Assembly (NCBI GenBank): GCA_016788045.1
Contig: JAEUTG010000014.1
Location: 1-64,000, forward strand
Origin: Bacteroidales bacterium
GTDB lineage: Bacteria > Bacteroidota > Bacteroidia > Bacteroidales > Lentimicrobiaceae
DNA length: 64,000 nt
Direction: 5' to 3'
Shown here: positions 1 to 9,902 of the stretch, piece after piece
Numbering within the stretch: the stretch's first letter is position 1
Layout of the letters: every line of letters begins with the position of its first letter
Position numbers and translations under genes: made by a program
Notes under the pieces: generated by a model
Database searches by the model: none
Told to the model about the DNA's origin: nothing
What the model saw: only the letters and a program-made list of their open reading frames with translations

Positions 1-1
1 G

Positions 2-3000
2 ATGACCCTGACGATCAACCCGCAGGCCATAGTGAGCGCCGGAACCGATGCAACCATCTGTGAAAGCTCAACTTATACCCTGACCACCGCCACCGCTACC
101 GATTACACCAGTTTACTCTGGACATCAAGCGGCACGGGTACGTTTGACGATGCCACCATCCTTGCTGCGACCTACACCCCGAGTGCTGCGGACATAGCTG
201 CCGGAAGCGTCACCCTGACGCTGACCGCTCAGTCTGCTGGCCCATGTGTTGAAGCCAGCGATGCCATGGTACTGACGATCAGCCTGCAGGCTACGGCCGA
301 TGCCGGAACCGATGCTACCATCTGCGAAGGCTCTACCTATACACTGAGTACCGCCGTTGCCACGAATGCCGCTACCATCCTCTGGAGTACCAGCGGGACC
401 GGCTCATTCAGTTCGACTTCGGTACAAAATCCGGTTTACACACCAAGTCAGAATGATATCGACGACGGATCAGTGATCCTGACCATGACGGTCACTTCAG
501 CCGCTCCGTGTGCCGGAGACATCGATCAGATGACCCTGACGATCAACCCGCAGGCCATAGTAAGCGCCGGAACCGATGCGACCATCTGTGAAAGCTCGAC
601 CTATACCCTGAGCACCGCCACCGCTACCGATTACACCAGTTTACTCTGGACATCAAGCGGCACAGGTACGTTTGACGATGCTACCCTCCTTGCTGCGACC
701 TACACCCCGAGTGCTGCAGACATTGCCGCCGGAAGCGTCACCCTGACGCTGACTGCTCAGTCTGCTGCCCCATGTGTTGAGGCCAGCGATGATATGGTAC
801 TGACAATCAGCCTGCAGGCCACGGCCGATGCAGGAGTTGACGCTACCATCTGCGAAGGATCAACCTATACATTATCAACAGCCTCAGCCACCAATGCTAC
901 CCTGGTAACCTGGAGCAGCAATGGTACGGGTTCGTTCGACAATGTGAACCTTGTTAATGCAACGTATACACCTAGCAACGCAGATATCCTGAACGGCTCG
1001 GTTATTCTGACGATGACGGTCACCTCTGCTGCACCGTGTGCCGGTGATGTTGATCAGATGGTATTGTCGATCAGTAAGCAATCTATTGTATTTGCAGGAT
1101 TCGATGTATCCATCTGTGAAGGCGAATCGTTTACTCCGACAACAGCAACAGCCAGCAACGCTGCCAGTTTATTGTGGACAAGCAGTGGTTCAGGTTCATT
1201 CGACGATCCCACCATTCTGTATCCGGTTTATACACCAAGTGCTGCAGATATTGTGGCAGGTTCTGTTGTCCTGACATTAACAGCGCCATCCACTTTGCCA
1301 TGTATTCCTGCTGTGGATGAGATGATTCTGACTATTTCACAGCAGGCATTTGCCTATGCTGGCTCAGATGCCACCATTTGTGAAGGATCCAGTTACTTCA
1401 TCTCGGATGCTGTTGCAACAAACGCAGCCACTATCCTGTGGACCACAACAGGAACAGGAACATTCACCAACCCAACCATTGAGAATCCGGTTTATGTACC
1501 CAGCCCGAATGACATTCTGGATGGCTTTGTAACCCTGACAATGATTGTGAATTCCAGTCCTCCATGCGGCGGTGATTTTGATGAGATGGTTCTCTACATT
1601 TCACGTCAGGCCAATGTATACGCCGGACCAGATGCAAGTATCTGTGGTGCAGTTCCGTACACTCTGAATGCAGCTACACAGCAATTTGCAACCGATCTTC
1701 TCTGGACAAGCAGTGGTACTGGTACATTTGATGATGCAACCATCCTGCATCCTGTCTACACACCGAGTCTGGCTGATCTTGCTTCAGGAAGTGTAATACT
1801 TACGCTGACTGCACAATCGGCCTCCCCGTGTGATATTGATGCCGATGCCATGGTGCTGACAATTTCGCAACAGGCAACCGCCTATGCCGGAGCTGACAAC
1901 ACCATTTGTGAAGGCAGCAATTATCTGATTTCGGATGCTGTTGCGACCAACGCGACTTCAGTTGTGTGGACCACTTCAGGAACCGGTATTTTCAATAACC
2001 CAACCCTTGTAAATCCGGTTTACGTTCCTAGTCCGAACGATATTCTCGATGGGTCTGTTGTGCTGACGATGTTTGCGAATTCTGCTTCACCCTGCTCAGG
2101 AGCCAGTGATGCCATGATTCTCAATATGTCAAGACAGGCGTATGTGAATGCAGGACCGAATGCTACGATCTGCGAAGGATCAACCTATACGCTGAGTGGT
2201 GCAACAGAGGAGTTTACAACCAGCTTATTATGGACAAGCAGTGGTACAGGAACATTCAGTGATCCGTCCACACTCAATCCGGTGTATACTCCGAGTGCAG
2301 CTGACATTATTGCTGGCTCAGTTACACTGACTCTGACAGGACAATCTGATGCACCGTGTACTCCGGTCAGCGATTTCATGGTTCTTTCCATTTCAGATCA
2401 GGCTACGGCATACGCCGGTGAGGACGCTACTATCTGTGAAGGATCTACCTATACAATCGCTGATGCAGTCGCCACGAATGCTGTTTCAGTACTCTGGATT
2501 ACCAGCGGCACTGGTGTGTTTAATACGCCTTCAGATGTAAATCCGATCTATGTCCCGAGCCAGAGTGATATCCTTAATGGTTCTGTAACGTTAACCATGT
2601 ATGTTAATTCAGCTTCTCCATGTCCTGGTGTCAATGATGAAATGGTTCTGACAATATCTCGTCAGGCAGATGTATTTGCGGGTCCCGATGCTGTGATCTG
2701 TGAAGGCTCTGCCTATCCGTTGAATCAGGCAACCCAGACCAACGCCGTTAGTCTGTTGTGGTCCACAACCGGGACAGGAACGTTCAGTGATCCGACAATA
2801 CTGAATCCGGTTTATACCCCAAGTGTTGCTGATATTGCCAGCGGTTCGGTTGTGCTGACAATAACAGCACAATCTGATGCTCCCTGTAATGAAACCAGCG
2901 ATGCCATGATTCTTAACATCTCAAGACAGGCTATTGCCAATGCCGGTCCTGATGCAGCTATCTGCGGAAGTTCAACTTATCCGTTGACCGGCGCAAGTGC

Positions 3001-5338
3001 CTTGAATTATGTATCCGTTTACTGGACCACTTCAGGAACCGGAACTTTCAACAGTCCGTACCTGGTTAATCCGGTTTATACCCCAAGTGAGAACGATATC
3101 CTTGACGGACAGGTGATACTGACCATGACCGCATACTCGAATGCACCTTGCGGAAATGCAGCAGATGACATGGTACTTACCATCTCATCGCCGGTTCTCG
3201 TTGATGCCGGGCCCGATGCAGTCATTTGTGAGGGAAGTTCATATACGCTTTCCGGTGCAATGCAAACAAATACTGTTTCCTTGCTCTGGACAACGGATGG
3301 TACAGGAACCTTCAATGATGCCACACTCCTGAACCCGGTTTACACCCCGAGTGCTGCTGATATAGCTGCCGGGTCTGTCATCCTTACCCTAACTGGTCAG
3401 GCCGCTCCGCCTTGTGCTGAAGTATCCGATGAAATGGTGCTTACCATCTCTCAGGATGCAATTGCCTTTGCCGGAAATGATTTCACCATCTGCAGCGGCA
3501 ATTCCTACACCATAACAGATGCAGTTGCAACCAATGCTGTTTCAGTAATGTGGACCACAACCGGTACCGGAGTATTTAACAATCCGACAATTGTGAATCC
3601 GACCTATACTCCAAGTCAGAATGATATTCTTGACGGTCAGGTTATACTAAGGATGGTGGTGAACGCCGAAGAACCCTGCGGAAGCGATACAGACGAGATG
3701 ACGTTGTTCATTTCAAGAGAGGCAGTGGTATCTGCAGGAACAGATCATACGATCTGCGAAGGCAGTACCTTCAGCCTGGCTGAGGCTACCCAATCCTTCG
3801 CAGAGTCTGTTTTCTGGACTACCACCGGTACAGGTACATTTGATGATGCTACAAGTCTGAATCCGGTGTATACTCCGGGTGCAGCCGATATCGCTGCAGG
3901 TTCAGTAACACTTACAATCACGGCTACTTCAGCACTGCCTTGCGATCCGGCTTCTGATCAGATGGTGCTCACCATCTCGAAACAGGCCACAGTCAGTGCA
4001 GGAGAAGATGCAACAATCTGCTCAGGTAGTGATTACACCCTCTCAGGCGCAACGGGCACTGATTATATATCAGTGACCTGGGCCACTACAGGAAGCGGAA
4101 CGTTCGACGACCTGCACACCCTGAATCCGGTGTACACACCAGGAATTGTTGATATTGCAAACGGACAGGTAATTCTCTCGGTAAGCGTTGAATCAGCCGA
4201 AGGATGTTCTTCTGTAACGGATCAGATGACCTTGTTTATTGAAGGTCAGCCGACAGCCGATGCAGGTGCGGATATGTTTGTATGTCAGGGTGAGTCGTTG
4301 CAGATACTCGGAGCAACAGCGACCAACTATTCATCGCTTTACTGGACATACACCGGACAGGGTTCGATGCTCGGAATCAACACCCTCACACCAACGTATA
4401 TTCCTACAGCACTTGAAACAGGCAATATCGTGGTTACCCTGAATGTGGTTGGCCTCGAAGGTTGCGGCAGTGTGGTTGCAACAGATGTGATGATCATTAC
4501 GATCAGGGAACGGGTGATTGCTGATGCCGGGTCTGATCAGTCGATTCCGTATAATTCATCCACTGTCCTGAATGGAGGTGCTTCAAACGGGTCGGGATCC
4601 TATGTTTACACATGGCAACCCTCATCGTTGCTGATCAATTTCAATGCAACCAACCCGGAAACCACTCCTTTGACCAATCACACAGAGTTTGTGCTCATGG
4701 TAACCGATGTTGTAACGGGTTGTCAGGATCTTGATTCCATGATGGTATTTATCGATGGAATGAACCATCCTCCGTTAGCTGTGGATGACTACGATACCAC
4801 AAAGTTCAACACTTCGGTGAGGATTAACATCCTGGGTAACGACAGCGATCCTGAAAACAGCGGACTTACCGTTACATTCTGCGGATATCCTGTAAATGGC
4901 CTGGTGGTTCTCAACAGCGATAACACCATTACTTATACACCTTATGAAGGGTTCTCCGGTGACGATAGTCTGTGTTATACCATCTGCGACAAGGGAATCC
5001 CGGTTATGTGTGATAACGCGATGGTATATATCCACGTACTGCCTAAACCAAGTATTGATGATATCGTAATCTACAACGGAGTATCACCCAATAAAGATGG
5101 TACGAACGATACCTGGATCATCAAAGGCATTGAAGGCTTCCCTGACAATGAAGTCAGGATATTCAACCGCTGGGGCGATAAGATCAAAGACCTGAGTCAT
5201 TACGATAATGTAAATGTAGTTTGGGATGGTACCAATTCCAATGGTGAACTGGTAACTGACGGGACATACTACTACATTGTGGAGATTAAAGGCCTACAGA
5301 CCTTTACCGGGTGGATTTATGTAAGAAGTGAAAACTGA
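2..5338 (+). CDS. Giant Ig-repeat surface adhesin with T9SS type B sorting domain (5' end outside window)
   Basis: This is a secreted cell-surface protein, probably an adhesin of the SprB/gliding type. At least 17 tandem repeats of about 88 residues begin with a motif like AGTDATICEGSTYTL and contain LLWTSSGTGTF and YTPSAADI. Two repeat subtypes alternate, so the higher-order unit is 177 aa (531 bp). After a degenerate 18th copy come a Big_9/tandem-95-like domain (NILGNDSDPENSG, about residue 1610) and a gliding-motility-associated C-terminal domain (GVSPNKDGTNDTW, then FNRWGDKI) that targets the protein to the T9SS. No signal peptide is present because the reading frame is open at the window edge; the ATG at base 2 is an internal Met of a repeat. 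The next gene is its likely PorP/SprF partner, only 26 bp away. The domain assignment is firm; the ligand is unknown. Confidence 0.9.
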   Translation: MTLTINPQAIVSAGTDATICESSTYTLTTATATDYTSLLWTSSGTGTFDDATILAATYTPSAADIAAGSVTLTLTAQSAGPCVEASDAMVLTISLQATADAGTDATICEGSTYTLSTAVATNAATILWSTSGTGSFSSTSVQNPVYTPSQNDIDDGSVILTMTVTSAAPCAGDIDQMTLTINPQAIVSAGTDATICESSTYTLSTATATDYTSLLWTSSGTGTFDDATLLAATYTPSAADIAAGSVTLTLTAQSAAPCVEASDDMVLTISLQATADAGVDATICEGSTYTLSTASATNATLVTWSSNGTGSFDNVNLVNATYTPSNADILNGSVILTMTVTSAAPCAGDVDQMVLSISKQSIVFAGFDVSICEGESFTPTTATASNAASLLWTSSGSGSFDDPTILYPVYTPSAADIVAGSVVLTLTAPSTLPCIPAVDEMILTISQQAFAYAGSDATICEGSSYFISDAVATNAATILWTTTGTGTFTNPTIENPVYVPSPNDILDGFVTLTMIVNSSPPCGGDFDEMVLYISRQANVYAGPDASICGAVPYTLNAATQQFATDLLWTSSGTGTFDDATILHPVYTPSLADLASGSVILTLTAQSASPCDIDADAMVLTISQQATAYAGADNTICEGSNYLISDAVATNATSVVWTTSGTGIFNNPTLVNPVYVPSPNDILDGSVVLTMFANSASPCSGASDAMILNMSRQAYVNAGPNATICEGSTYTLSGATEEFTTSLLWTSSGTGTFSDPSTLNPVYTPSAADIIAGSVTLTLTGQSDAPCTPVSDFMVLSISDQATAYAGEDATICEGSTYTIADAVATNAVSVLWITSGTGVFNTPSDVNPIYVPSQSDILNGSVTLTMYVNSASPCPGVNDEMVLTISRQADVFAGPDAVICEGSAYPLNQATQTNAVSLLWSTTGTGTFSDPTILNPVYTPSVADIASGSVVLTITAQSDAPCNETSDAMILNISRQAIANAGPDAAICGSSTYPLTGASALNYVSVYWTTSGTGTFNSPYLVNPVYTPSENDILDGQVILTMTAYSNAPCGNAADDMVLTISSPVLVDAGPDAVICEGSSYTLSGAMQTNTVSLLWTTDGTGTFNDATLLNPVYTPSAADIAAGSVILTLTGQAAPPCAEVSDEMVLTISQDAIAFAGNDFTICSGNSYTITDAVATNAVSVMWTTTGTGVFNNPTIVNPTYTPSQNDILDGQVILRMVVNAEEPCGSDTDEMTLFISREAVVSAGTDHTICEGSTFSLAEATQSFAESVFWTTTGTGTFDDATSLNPVYTPGAADIAAGSVTLTITATSALPCDPASDQMVLTISKQATVSAGEDATICSGSDYTLSGATGTDYISVTWATTGSGTFDDLHTLNPVYTPGIVDIANGQVILSVSVESAEGCSSVTDQMTLFIEGQPTADAGADMFVCQGESLQILGATATNYSSLYWTYTGQGSMLGINTLTPTYIPTALETGNIVVTLNVVGLEGCGSVVATDVMIITIRERVIADAGSDQSIPYNSSTVLNGGASNGSGSYVYTWQPSSLLINFNATNPETTPLTNHTEFVLMVTDVVTGCQDLDSMMVFIDGMNHPPLAVDDYDTTKFNTSVRINILGNDSDPENSGLTVTFCGYPVNGLVVLNSDNTITYTPYEGFSGDDSLCYTICDKGIPVMCDNAMVYIHVLPKPSIDDIVIYNGVSPNKDGTNDTWIIKGIEGFPDNEVRIFNRWGDKIKDLSHYDNVNVVWDGTNSNGELVTDGTYYYIVEIKGLQTFTGWIYVRSEN

Positions 5339-5364
5339 TTCTGAAAATTAAAAAATCAACGACA

Positions 5365-6279
5365 ATGAAAAAGATAACCAGCTTAGTTTTCCTGTTAATC
5401 AGTTTCTCTGCCTTCGCCCAACAGGACCCGCTGTTCAGTCAGTATATGTTTAATAAACTGGCATTAAATCCGGCATATGCAGGCAGCCGTGAAATTCTTA
5501 CCATCGATCTGCTTGATCGCTACCAGTGGGTGGGGATTGAGGGAGCGCCGCGAACTTTCACGGTTGCTGCTCATATGGCTACACGCAACAATAAAGTAGG
5601 ACTGGGGGTCTATGCCTACCGGGATGCCCTCGGTCCTACAATTAATCAGGGTATGATGGGAACCTATGCCTACAGGCTGCTTTTGGGAAAGGGAACACTT
5701 TCGTTGGGTTTGCAGGCTGGTATTAAGTACTTCGATTTTGACTGGATGCAGATGAATGTCGAGGATCCCGATTACACGTTTAATCCACAGGACATACAGA
5801 AGATCGTTCCGGATGCCAACTTTGGCGTTTATTACCAGACCAACAGGTTTTTTGCCGGATTATCGTCAAAACAATTGCTGCAAAATGAATACGGACAAGC
5901 AACCGTTGACAATAAAACGACGTACACGAAACTTTTAATGCACTTCTACGGTATGGCTGGTGCGGCAATTCCAATGGACGACAAGATTATTTTCAGACCT
6001 TCGGTTATGGCTAAGTTTGTGAAGAATGCACCCCTGCAACTCGATATAAACGCCAGTGTATTGTTCGGAGATATTTTCTGGATCGGAGCTTCCTATCGTA
6101 CTGAGAAAGCGATTGTCTTCCTTACTGAGTTCAGAATCAGTGAGAAGTTCAGGGTTGGCTATTCGTACGATATTTACCTGAACGAGTTGCAGCCACACAA
6201 CAAAGGATCTCACGAAATACGGCTGGGCATCGACCTTGACATTTACAACTCAAGGATGATGACTCCCCGGTATTTTTAG
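5365..6279 (+). CDS. PorP/SprF family type IX secretion outer-membrane protein
   Basis: This is an outer-membrane beta-barrel partner of type B T9SS cargo. In the known family, SprF is needed for surface display of SprB, and PorP associates with PorE and the gliding/secretion machinery. The 304-aa protein has a signal peptide (MKKITSLVFLLISFSAFA) followed at once by the family hallmark QQDPLFSQYMFNKLALNPAY. The rest shows amphipathic strands and ends in a short aromatic C-terminus (TPRYF). It lies 26 bp after the giant adhesin and 60 bp before an OmpA-family gene, the usual adhesin-SprF-OmpA order, so the three are probably co-transcribed. The family call is firm; pairing with the upstream adhesin is inferred from position. 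Confidence 0.92.
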   Translation: MKKITSLVFLLISFSAFAQQDPLFSQYMFNKLALNPAYAGSREILTIDLLDRYQWVGIEGAPRTFTVAAHMATRNNKVGLGVYAYRDALGPTINQGMMGTYAYRLLLGKGTLSLGLQAGIKYFDFDWMQMNVEDPDYTFNPQDIQKIVPDANFGVYYQTNRFFAGLSSKQLLQNEYGQATVDNKTTYTKLLMHFYGMAGAAIPMDDKIIFRPSVMAKFVKNAPLQLDINASVLFGDIFWIGASYRTEKAIVFLTEFRISEKFRVGYSYDIYLNELQPHNKGSHEIRLGIDLDIYNSRMMTPRYF

Positions 6280-6339
6280 AAAAATAAGGCACAACTGAAT
6301 GATTGAACCTTTGTAATCAGGCATTAATAAGAAAGAAGA

Positions 6340-8742
6340 ATGAAAAATACAAAGATCATTTTCGCGGTAATTATTCTGGCTTATGGCCTGCAGGCTTTCC
6401 CGCAGATTAATAGAGCAAACAGGCAATACGACCTCTTCAGGTACTCCAAAGCCATTCCACTTTATAAGAAAGCGGCGCAAAGCAAGGATGATAAAGTAAG
6501 GAAGGAGGCAACCGCTAAACTGGCCGATTGCTACAGGTTTATTAATGATGTGAACGAAGCCCGTTCATGGTATTTAAGAGCCACAGAGTTCAGCGATACT
6601 GATCCGCTAAATTACTTCTATCTGGGACAAGCCCTCAGAAGTCAGGAGAAGTACGCAGAAGCCCGGCAGGCCTTCCTTAAATTCTCCGAACTGGCGCCAG
6701 AGAATGGTTTCGGAAAGTTATATGCAGATTATTGTCTCAGCATCAACGACTGGCTTTCATTGTCTCCATCCGCTGAAGTGAAAAATGTAAGTTCTCTTAA
6801 CTCGAAATATTCCGATTTCGGCCCGGCTTTCTATAAAGACGGTGTTGTGCTGACTTCCGACAGGCAATTGAGTCTGCTCGACAGCCGGCCTTATTACTGG
6901 ACCAACTTCAGCTATCTGGATCTTTACTACTCAGAACCGAAATTCTACCAGGACTACTGGAGCAATATGTCTGAACCGGCTTCGCTTTCGCAGAAGTTCA
7001 ACCAGTCGTACCACGATGGCCCCGCCTTTTTTGTTGACAACTCGATGATCTTTCTTACCAGAACCACCATGGAGAAGGTCAAACGTGGCGAAAAGAACCT
7101 GAGAACCCATGTTTTGAAGATATACTACGCGAAACTTATTGATGGTAAACCCGAATACAAAGAGTTTTCTCATAACAGTGACCAGTTCTCCAATGGACAT
7201 CCTACGGTTTTGTCAGACCGGAAAACCATGATTTTTGCCTCTGACAGACCTGGCGGATCCGGAGGGACTGACCTGTATAAGTCAGTTCTTGATGGCAGTA
7301 CCTGGAGTGAACCCGAAAACCTTGGTAACGAGATTAACAGCATCGGAAATGAACTGTTTCCTACCATTGTGAATGATACCCTGCTTTATTTCGCTTCTGA
7401 CGGACTTCCGGGATATGGTGGACTTGACTTGTATGTTTCGACATTTTCAAATAATAAATGGGGTGCCCCGGTAAACCTGAAAGCGCCGATAAACTCATCA
7501 TACGACGATTTTGCCATTGCAATGGCTGCTGACCTGGCTTCGGGATTTTTCAGTTCTGACAGACCCAATGGTCTGGGTAGTGATGATATTTATGCTTTCA
7601 GAAAAGCCTCAAAACCGGTTAAACAGGGAGAAGAGACAAAACCGGCACTGGCAGTCAGTAATTTGAACATCAGCGGTAAGGTAATAGACAAAACAACAGG
7701 AATCCCGATTCCGGGAACCAAGGTATTTTTACTAAGCACCAAAACCAATAAGGTAAAGGTGCTGGAAACAGGTCCTGATGGAGTTTTTACTTCACCGGTC
7801 GAAAAAGGGGTGCTTTATATTGCAAAAGCCGAAAAACCTGACTTCCTCAGCGATTGCATTAATTTCAGGATTTCACCTGATGACACAGCGTCCCTACAGA
7901 AAACCCCGCGCGATCTGATGCTGGATAAGCTGGAAGTAAACAAAAGTTTTGTGATTGAAAACATTTACTACGACCTTGATAAATGGTATATCCGCGAAGA
8001 TGCCAAGCCCCCGCTTGATAATCTGGTAAATGTTCTGAAGCAGTATCCGATTACCATCGAGCTTTCTTCTCATACCGACAGTCGTGCCTCTCATGAATAC
8101 AATGACGAGTTATCCCAGAAAAGGGCAGAATCGGCAGTTCGTTATATCATGCTTCAGGGTATAGACCCCTCCCGGATGATCGCCAGAGGATACGGGGAAA
8201 CCCGACTGGTAAATAAATGTGCTGATGGTGTGGATTGTTCTGAAGCGGAACATCAAGCCAACCGGAGAACAGAATTTAAAATTCTGTCGTATGTGAAACC
8301 CGCAACGGACAAACGATTTAATCCTGATGTGTTTACTACAGGCGAGGAGGTTGATGTCTATCTTTTTGATCCTGATTTCTTTGATTATTGCTTCGGATCA
8401 AACGAAGAACCGGGTCAGATTGCAAAACCCGTTATTAAAGAGTCTGTTAAACCGATGAGCAATGCAAAGCCTGAGGAATCTGTTTCGGCAGAAGTCAATG
8501 ATTCAGATTGTTACGGAGTTCAGTTACTGGCCTCAATCACAGAAATTCCACTCAACAGCCCTGAATTGAAGGGTGCAGAGGGCGTAAAAAGTTATTTCTC
8601 CGGGAAATGGTATAAATACATAGCCGGATGTACCCAAACGTATGAACAGGCAGTTGCTTTGAAAAAGAAGATGATCGAAAAGGGATTAACAGAAGCCTTT
8701 GTGATAAAGGTTGAAAATGGGAAAGTTGTTTCTGCACGCTGA
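6340..8742 (+). CDS. PorE-like protein: TPR, WD40-like PD40 repeats, OmpA domain, SPOR-like tail
   Basis: This is a periplasmic or outer-membrane anchor that should bind peptidoglycan and link the T9SS/SprF complex to the cell wall. Domains in order: signal peptide (to about residue 22); TPR-like helices (about 25-150); three PD40 propeller blades, each with a motif like FASDRPGGSGGTDLY (about 285-430); a carboxypeptidase-regulatory-like fold (about 445-520); an OmpA C-terminal domain (about 530-650, with IELSSHTDSRASHEYND and QANRRTEFKI); and a final about 75 residues resembling a SPOR domain (YGVQLLAS). The length of 800 aa is in the range of PorE-like proteins. It is the last gene of the three-gene plus-strand group and is followed by a bidirectional terminator. 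The SPOR assignment is weaker than the OmpA assignment. Confidence 0.9.
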   Translation: MKNTKIIFAVIILAYGLQAFPQINRANRQYDLFRYSKAIPLYKKAAQSKDDKVRKEATAKLADCYRFINDVNEARSWYLRATEFSDTDPLNYFYLGQALRSQEKYAEARQAFLKFSELAPENGFGKLYADYCLSINDWLSLSPSAEVKNVSSLNSKYSDFGPAFYKDGVVLTSDRQLSLLDSRPYYWTNFSYLDLYYSEPKFYQDYWSNMSEPASLSQKFNQSYHDGPAFFVDNSMIFLTRTTMEKVKRGEKNLRTHVLKIYYAKLIDGKPEYKEFSHNSDQFSNGHPTVLSDRKTMIFASDRPGGSGGTDLYKSVLDGSTWSEPENLGNEINSIGNELFPTIVNDTLLYFASDGLPGYGGLDLYVSTFSNNKWGAPVNLKAPINSSYDDFAIAMAADLASGFFSSDRPNGLGSDDIYAFRKASKPVKQGEETKPALAVSNLNISGKVIDKTTGIPIPGTKVFLLSTKTNKVKVLETGPDGVFTSPVEKGVLYIAKAEKPDFLSDCINFRISPDDTASLQKTPRDLMLDKLEVNKSFVIENIYYDLDKWYIREDAKPPLDNLVNVLKQYPITIELSSHTDSRASHEYNDELSQKRAESAVRYIMLQGIDPSRMIARGYGETRLVNKCADGVDCSEAEHQANRRTEFKILSYVKPATDKRFNPDVFTTGEEVDVYLFDPDFFDYCFGSNEEPGQIAKPVIKESVKPMSNAKPEESVSAEVNDSDCYGVQLLASITEIPLNSPELKGAEGVKSYFSGKWYKYIAGCTQTYEQAVALKKKMIEKGLTEAFVIKVENGKVVSAR

Positions 8743-8753
8743 TTTCCCCTCTT

Positions 8754-8795
8754 AAAAAAAGGCTGAACCGCATTTCTGCAGTTCAGCCTTTTTAT
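8754..8795. terminator. Bidirectional Rho-independent terminator
   Basis: A seven-A run precedes the stem GGCTGAAC (8761-8768) and GTTCAGCC (8781-8788), which is followed by TTTTT. It sits in the 67-bp gap between two convergent genes, so it can end transcription from both sides. Confidence 0.88.
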
Positions 8796-8809
8796 TGTAA
8801 TCGGGGAAA

Positions 8810-9805
8810 TTAAAAGGGTTTAAAACCAATAATCTCTCTTACTTCGCGAATGGTTTTTGCTGCGCTTTCATGGGCCTTTTCTTTTCCCATCAGCGCCACT
8901 TTACGCAGGTACTCATCGTTGGAACGAAGTGATTCAATCTTCTCGCGGAAAGGTTCGGTGAAAGCAATGGCATCTTCAGCCAGTTGTTTTTTCATATCAC
9001 CATAACGGATGTTGCATTGATCGTAGGCTTCCTCAAAGAAACGGAGGGTTTCGGGCTTCGACAACGCCTTCATCAGATTAAACAGGTTTTCGATTGCCTG
9101 GGGTTTGGGCTGTCCGGGCTCAGTTGGTCCGCTATCGGTAACTGCTTTCATTACTTTTTTACGAATTACCGAAGGATCATCATTCAGAAAGATAGCATTT
9201 CCTTCACCTTCTGATTTACCCATCTTGGTACTGCCATCAAGCCCTGGAATCTTGATCAGCTGTTCACCGAAATTATAGGCTACAGGTTCGGGGAAGTATT
9301 CTGTTTTGTATAGGCGGTTAAAACGGTTGGCAAAGGTGCGGGTCATTTCAAGATGCTGTTCCTGGTCTTTTCCAACCGGTACTTTGTGTGCCTTGTGAAT
9401 GATGATATCGGCTGCCATCAACGTAGGGTAGGTAAGGAGTCCGGCATTGATGTTATCGGGTTGGGTACGTGCTTTATCTTTAAATGATGTAACGCGTTCA
9501 AGTTCACCAAGATAAGCGTTCATATTCAGAAAAAGGTAAAGCTCTGCTGTTTCCGGCAGATCACTTTGCAGGTAAAGGGTCGCCTTTTCCGGATCAAGGC
9601 CGGCAGCCAGATAATCTACCAGTACACTTTTTACATTGCCATGCAGATCGGCAGGGGTAGGATGTGTAGTAAGTGAGTGATAATCAGCTATAAAGAAGAA
9701 GCATTGGTTTTCTTCCTGCATTTTGATAAAATTCCTGAGGGCCCCGAAGTAATTGCCCAGGTGCAGATTGCCTGTTGGCCTGATTCCGCTGACAACAATA
9801 TCCAT
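8810..9805 (-). CDS. trpS: Tryptophanyl-tRNA synthetase
   Basis: This cytoplasmic class Ic aminoacyl-tRNA synthetase charges tRNA-Trp. The 331-aa length is normal for the bacterial enzyme. The HIGH-type signature is seen as TGNLHLGNYFG near residue 11, the KMSKS-type loop as STKMGKSEG near residue 193, and the dimer/Trp-binding region includes FFFIADYHSLT. The ATG at 9805 is preceded by a small 5' hairpin and an upstream TATTTTTG box. The gene is convergent with the OmpA-family gene and points the same way as the RNase E/G gene, 97 bp away, but need not be in its operon. Confidence 0.96.
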   Translation of the reverse strand: MDIVVSGIRPTGNLHLGNYFGALRNFIKMQEENQCFFFIADYHSLTTHPTPADLHGNVKSVLVDYLAAGLDPEKATLYLQSDLPETAELYLFLNMNAYLGELERVTSFKDKARTQPDNINAGLLTYPTLMAADIIIHKAHKVPVGKDQEQHLEMTRTFANRFNRLYKTEYFPEPVAYNFGEQLIKIPGLDGSTKMGKSEGEGNAIFLNDDPSVIRKKVMKAVTDSGPTEPGQPKPQAIENLFNLMKALSKPETLRFFEEAYDQCNIRYGDMKKQLAEDAIAFTEPFREKIESLRSNDEYLRKVALMGKEKAHESAAKTIREVREIIGFKPF

Positions 9806-9819
9806 ATTGAGAAAATTCC

Positions 9820-9843
9820 GGCCTTGCAGACATTAACAAGGCC
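9820..9843 (-). promoter_or_regulatory. 5'-UTR hairpin ahead of trpS
   Basis: Seven-base-pair stem GGCCTTG/CAAGGCC with a 10-nt loop ends 15 nt before the trpS start codon. A -7-like box (TATTTTTG on the minus strand, 9850-9857) lies just upstream, so the hairpin would be at the very 5' end of the mRNA. Its role in translation or stability is inferred only. Confidence 0.4.
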
Positions 9844-9902
9844 TGGGTGCAAAAATAAGGTTAATTTTTGAAAAGCTGCTTATGAACAATATCCGGGCGA
9901 GG

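Noticed and set aside
9820..9843. T-box riboswitch before trpS
   Set aside because: The leader is far too short and lacks the T-box core; only a small hairpin is present.
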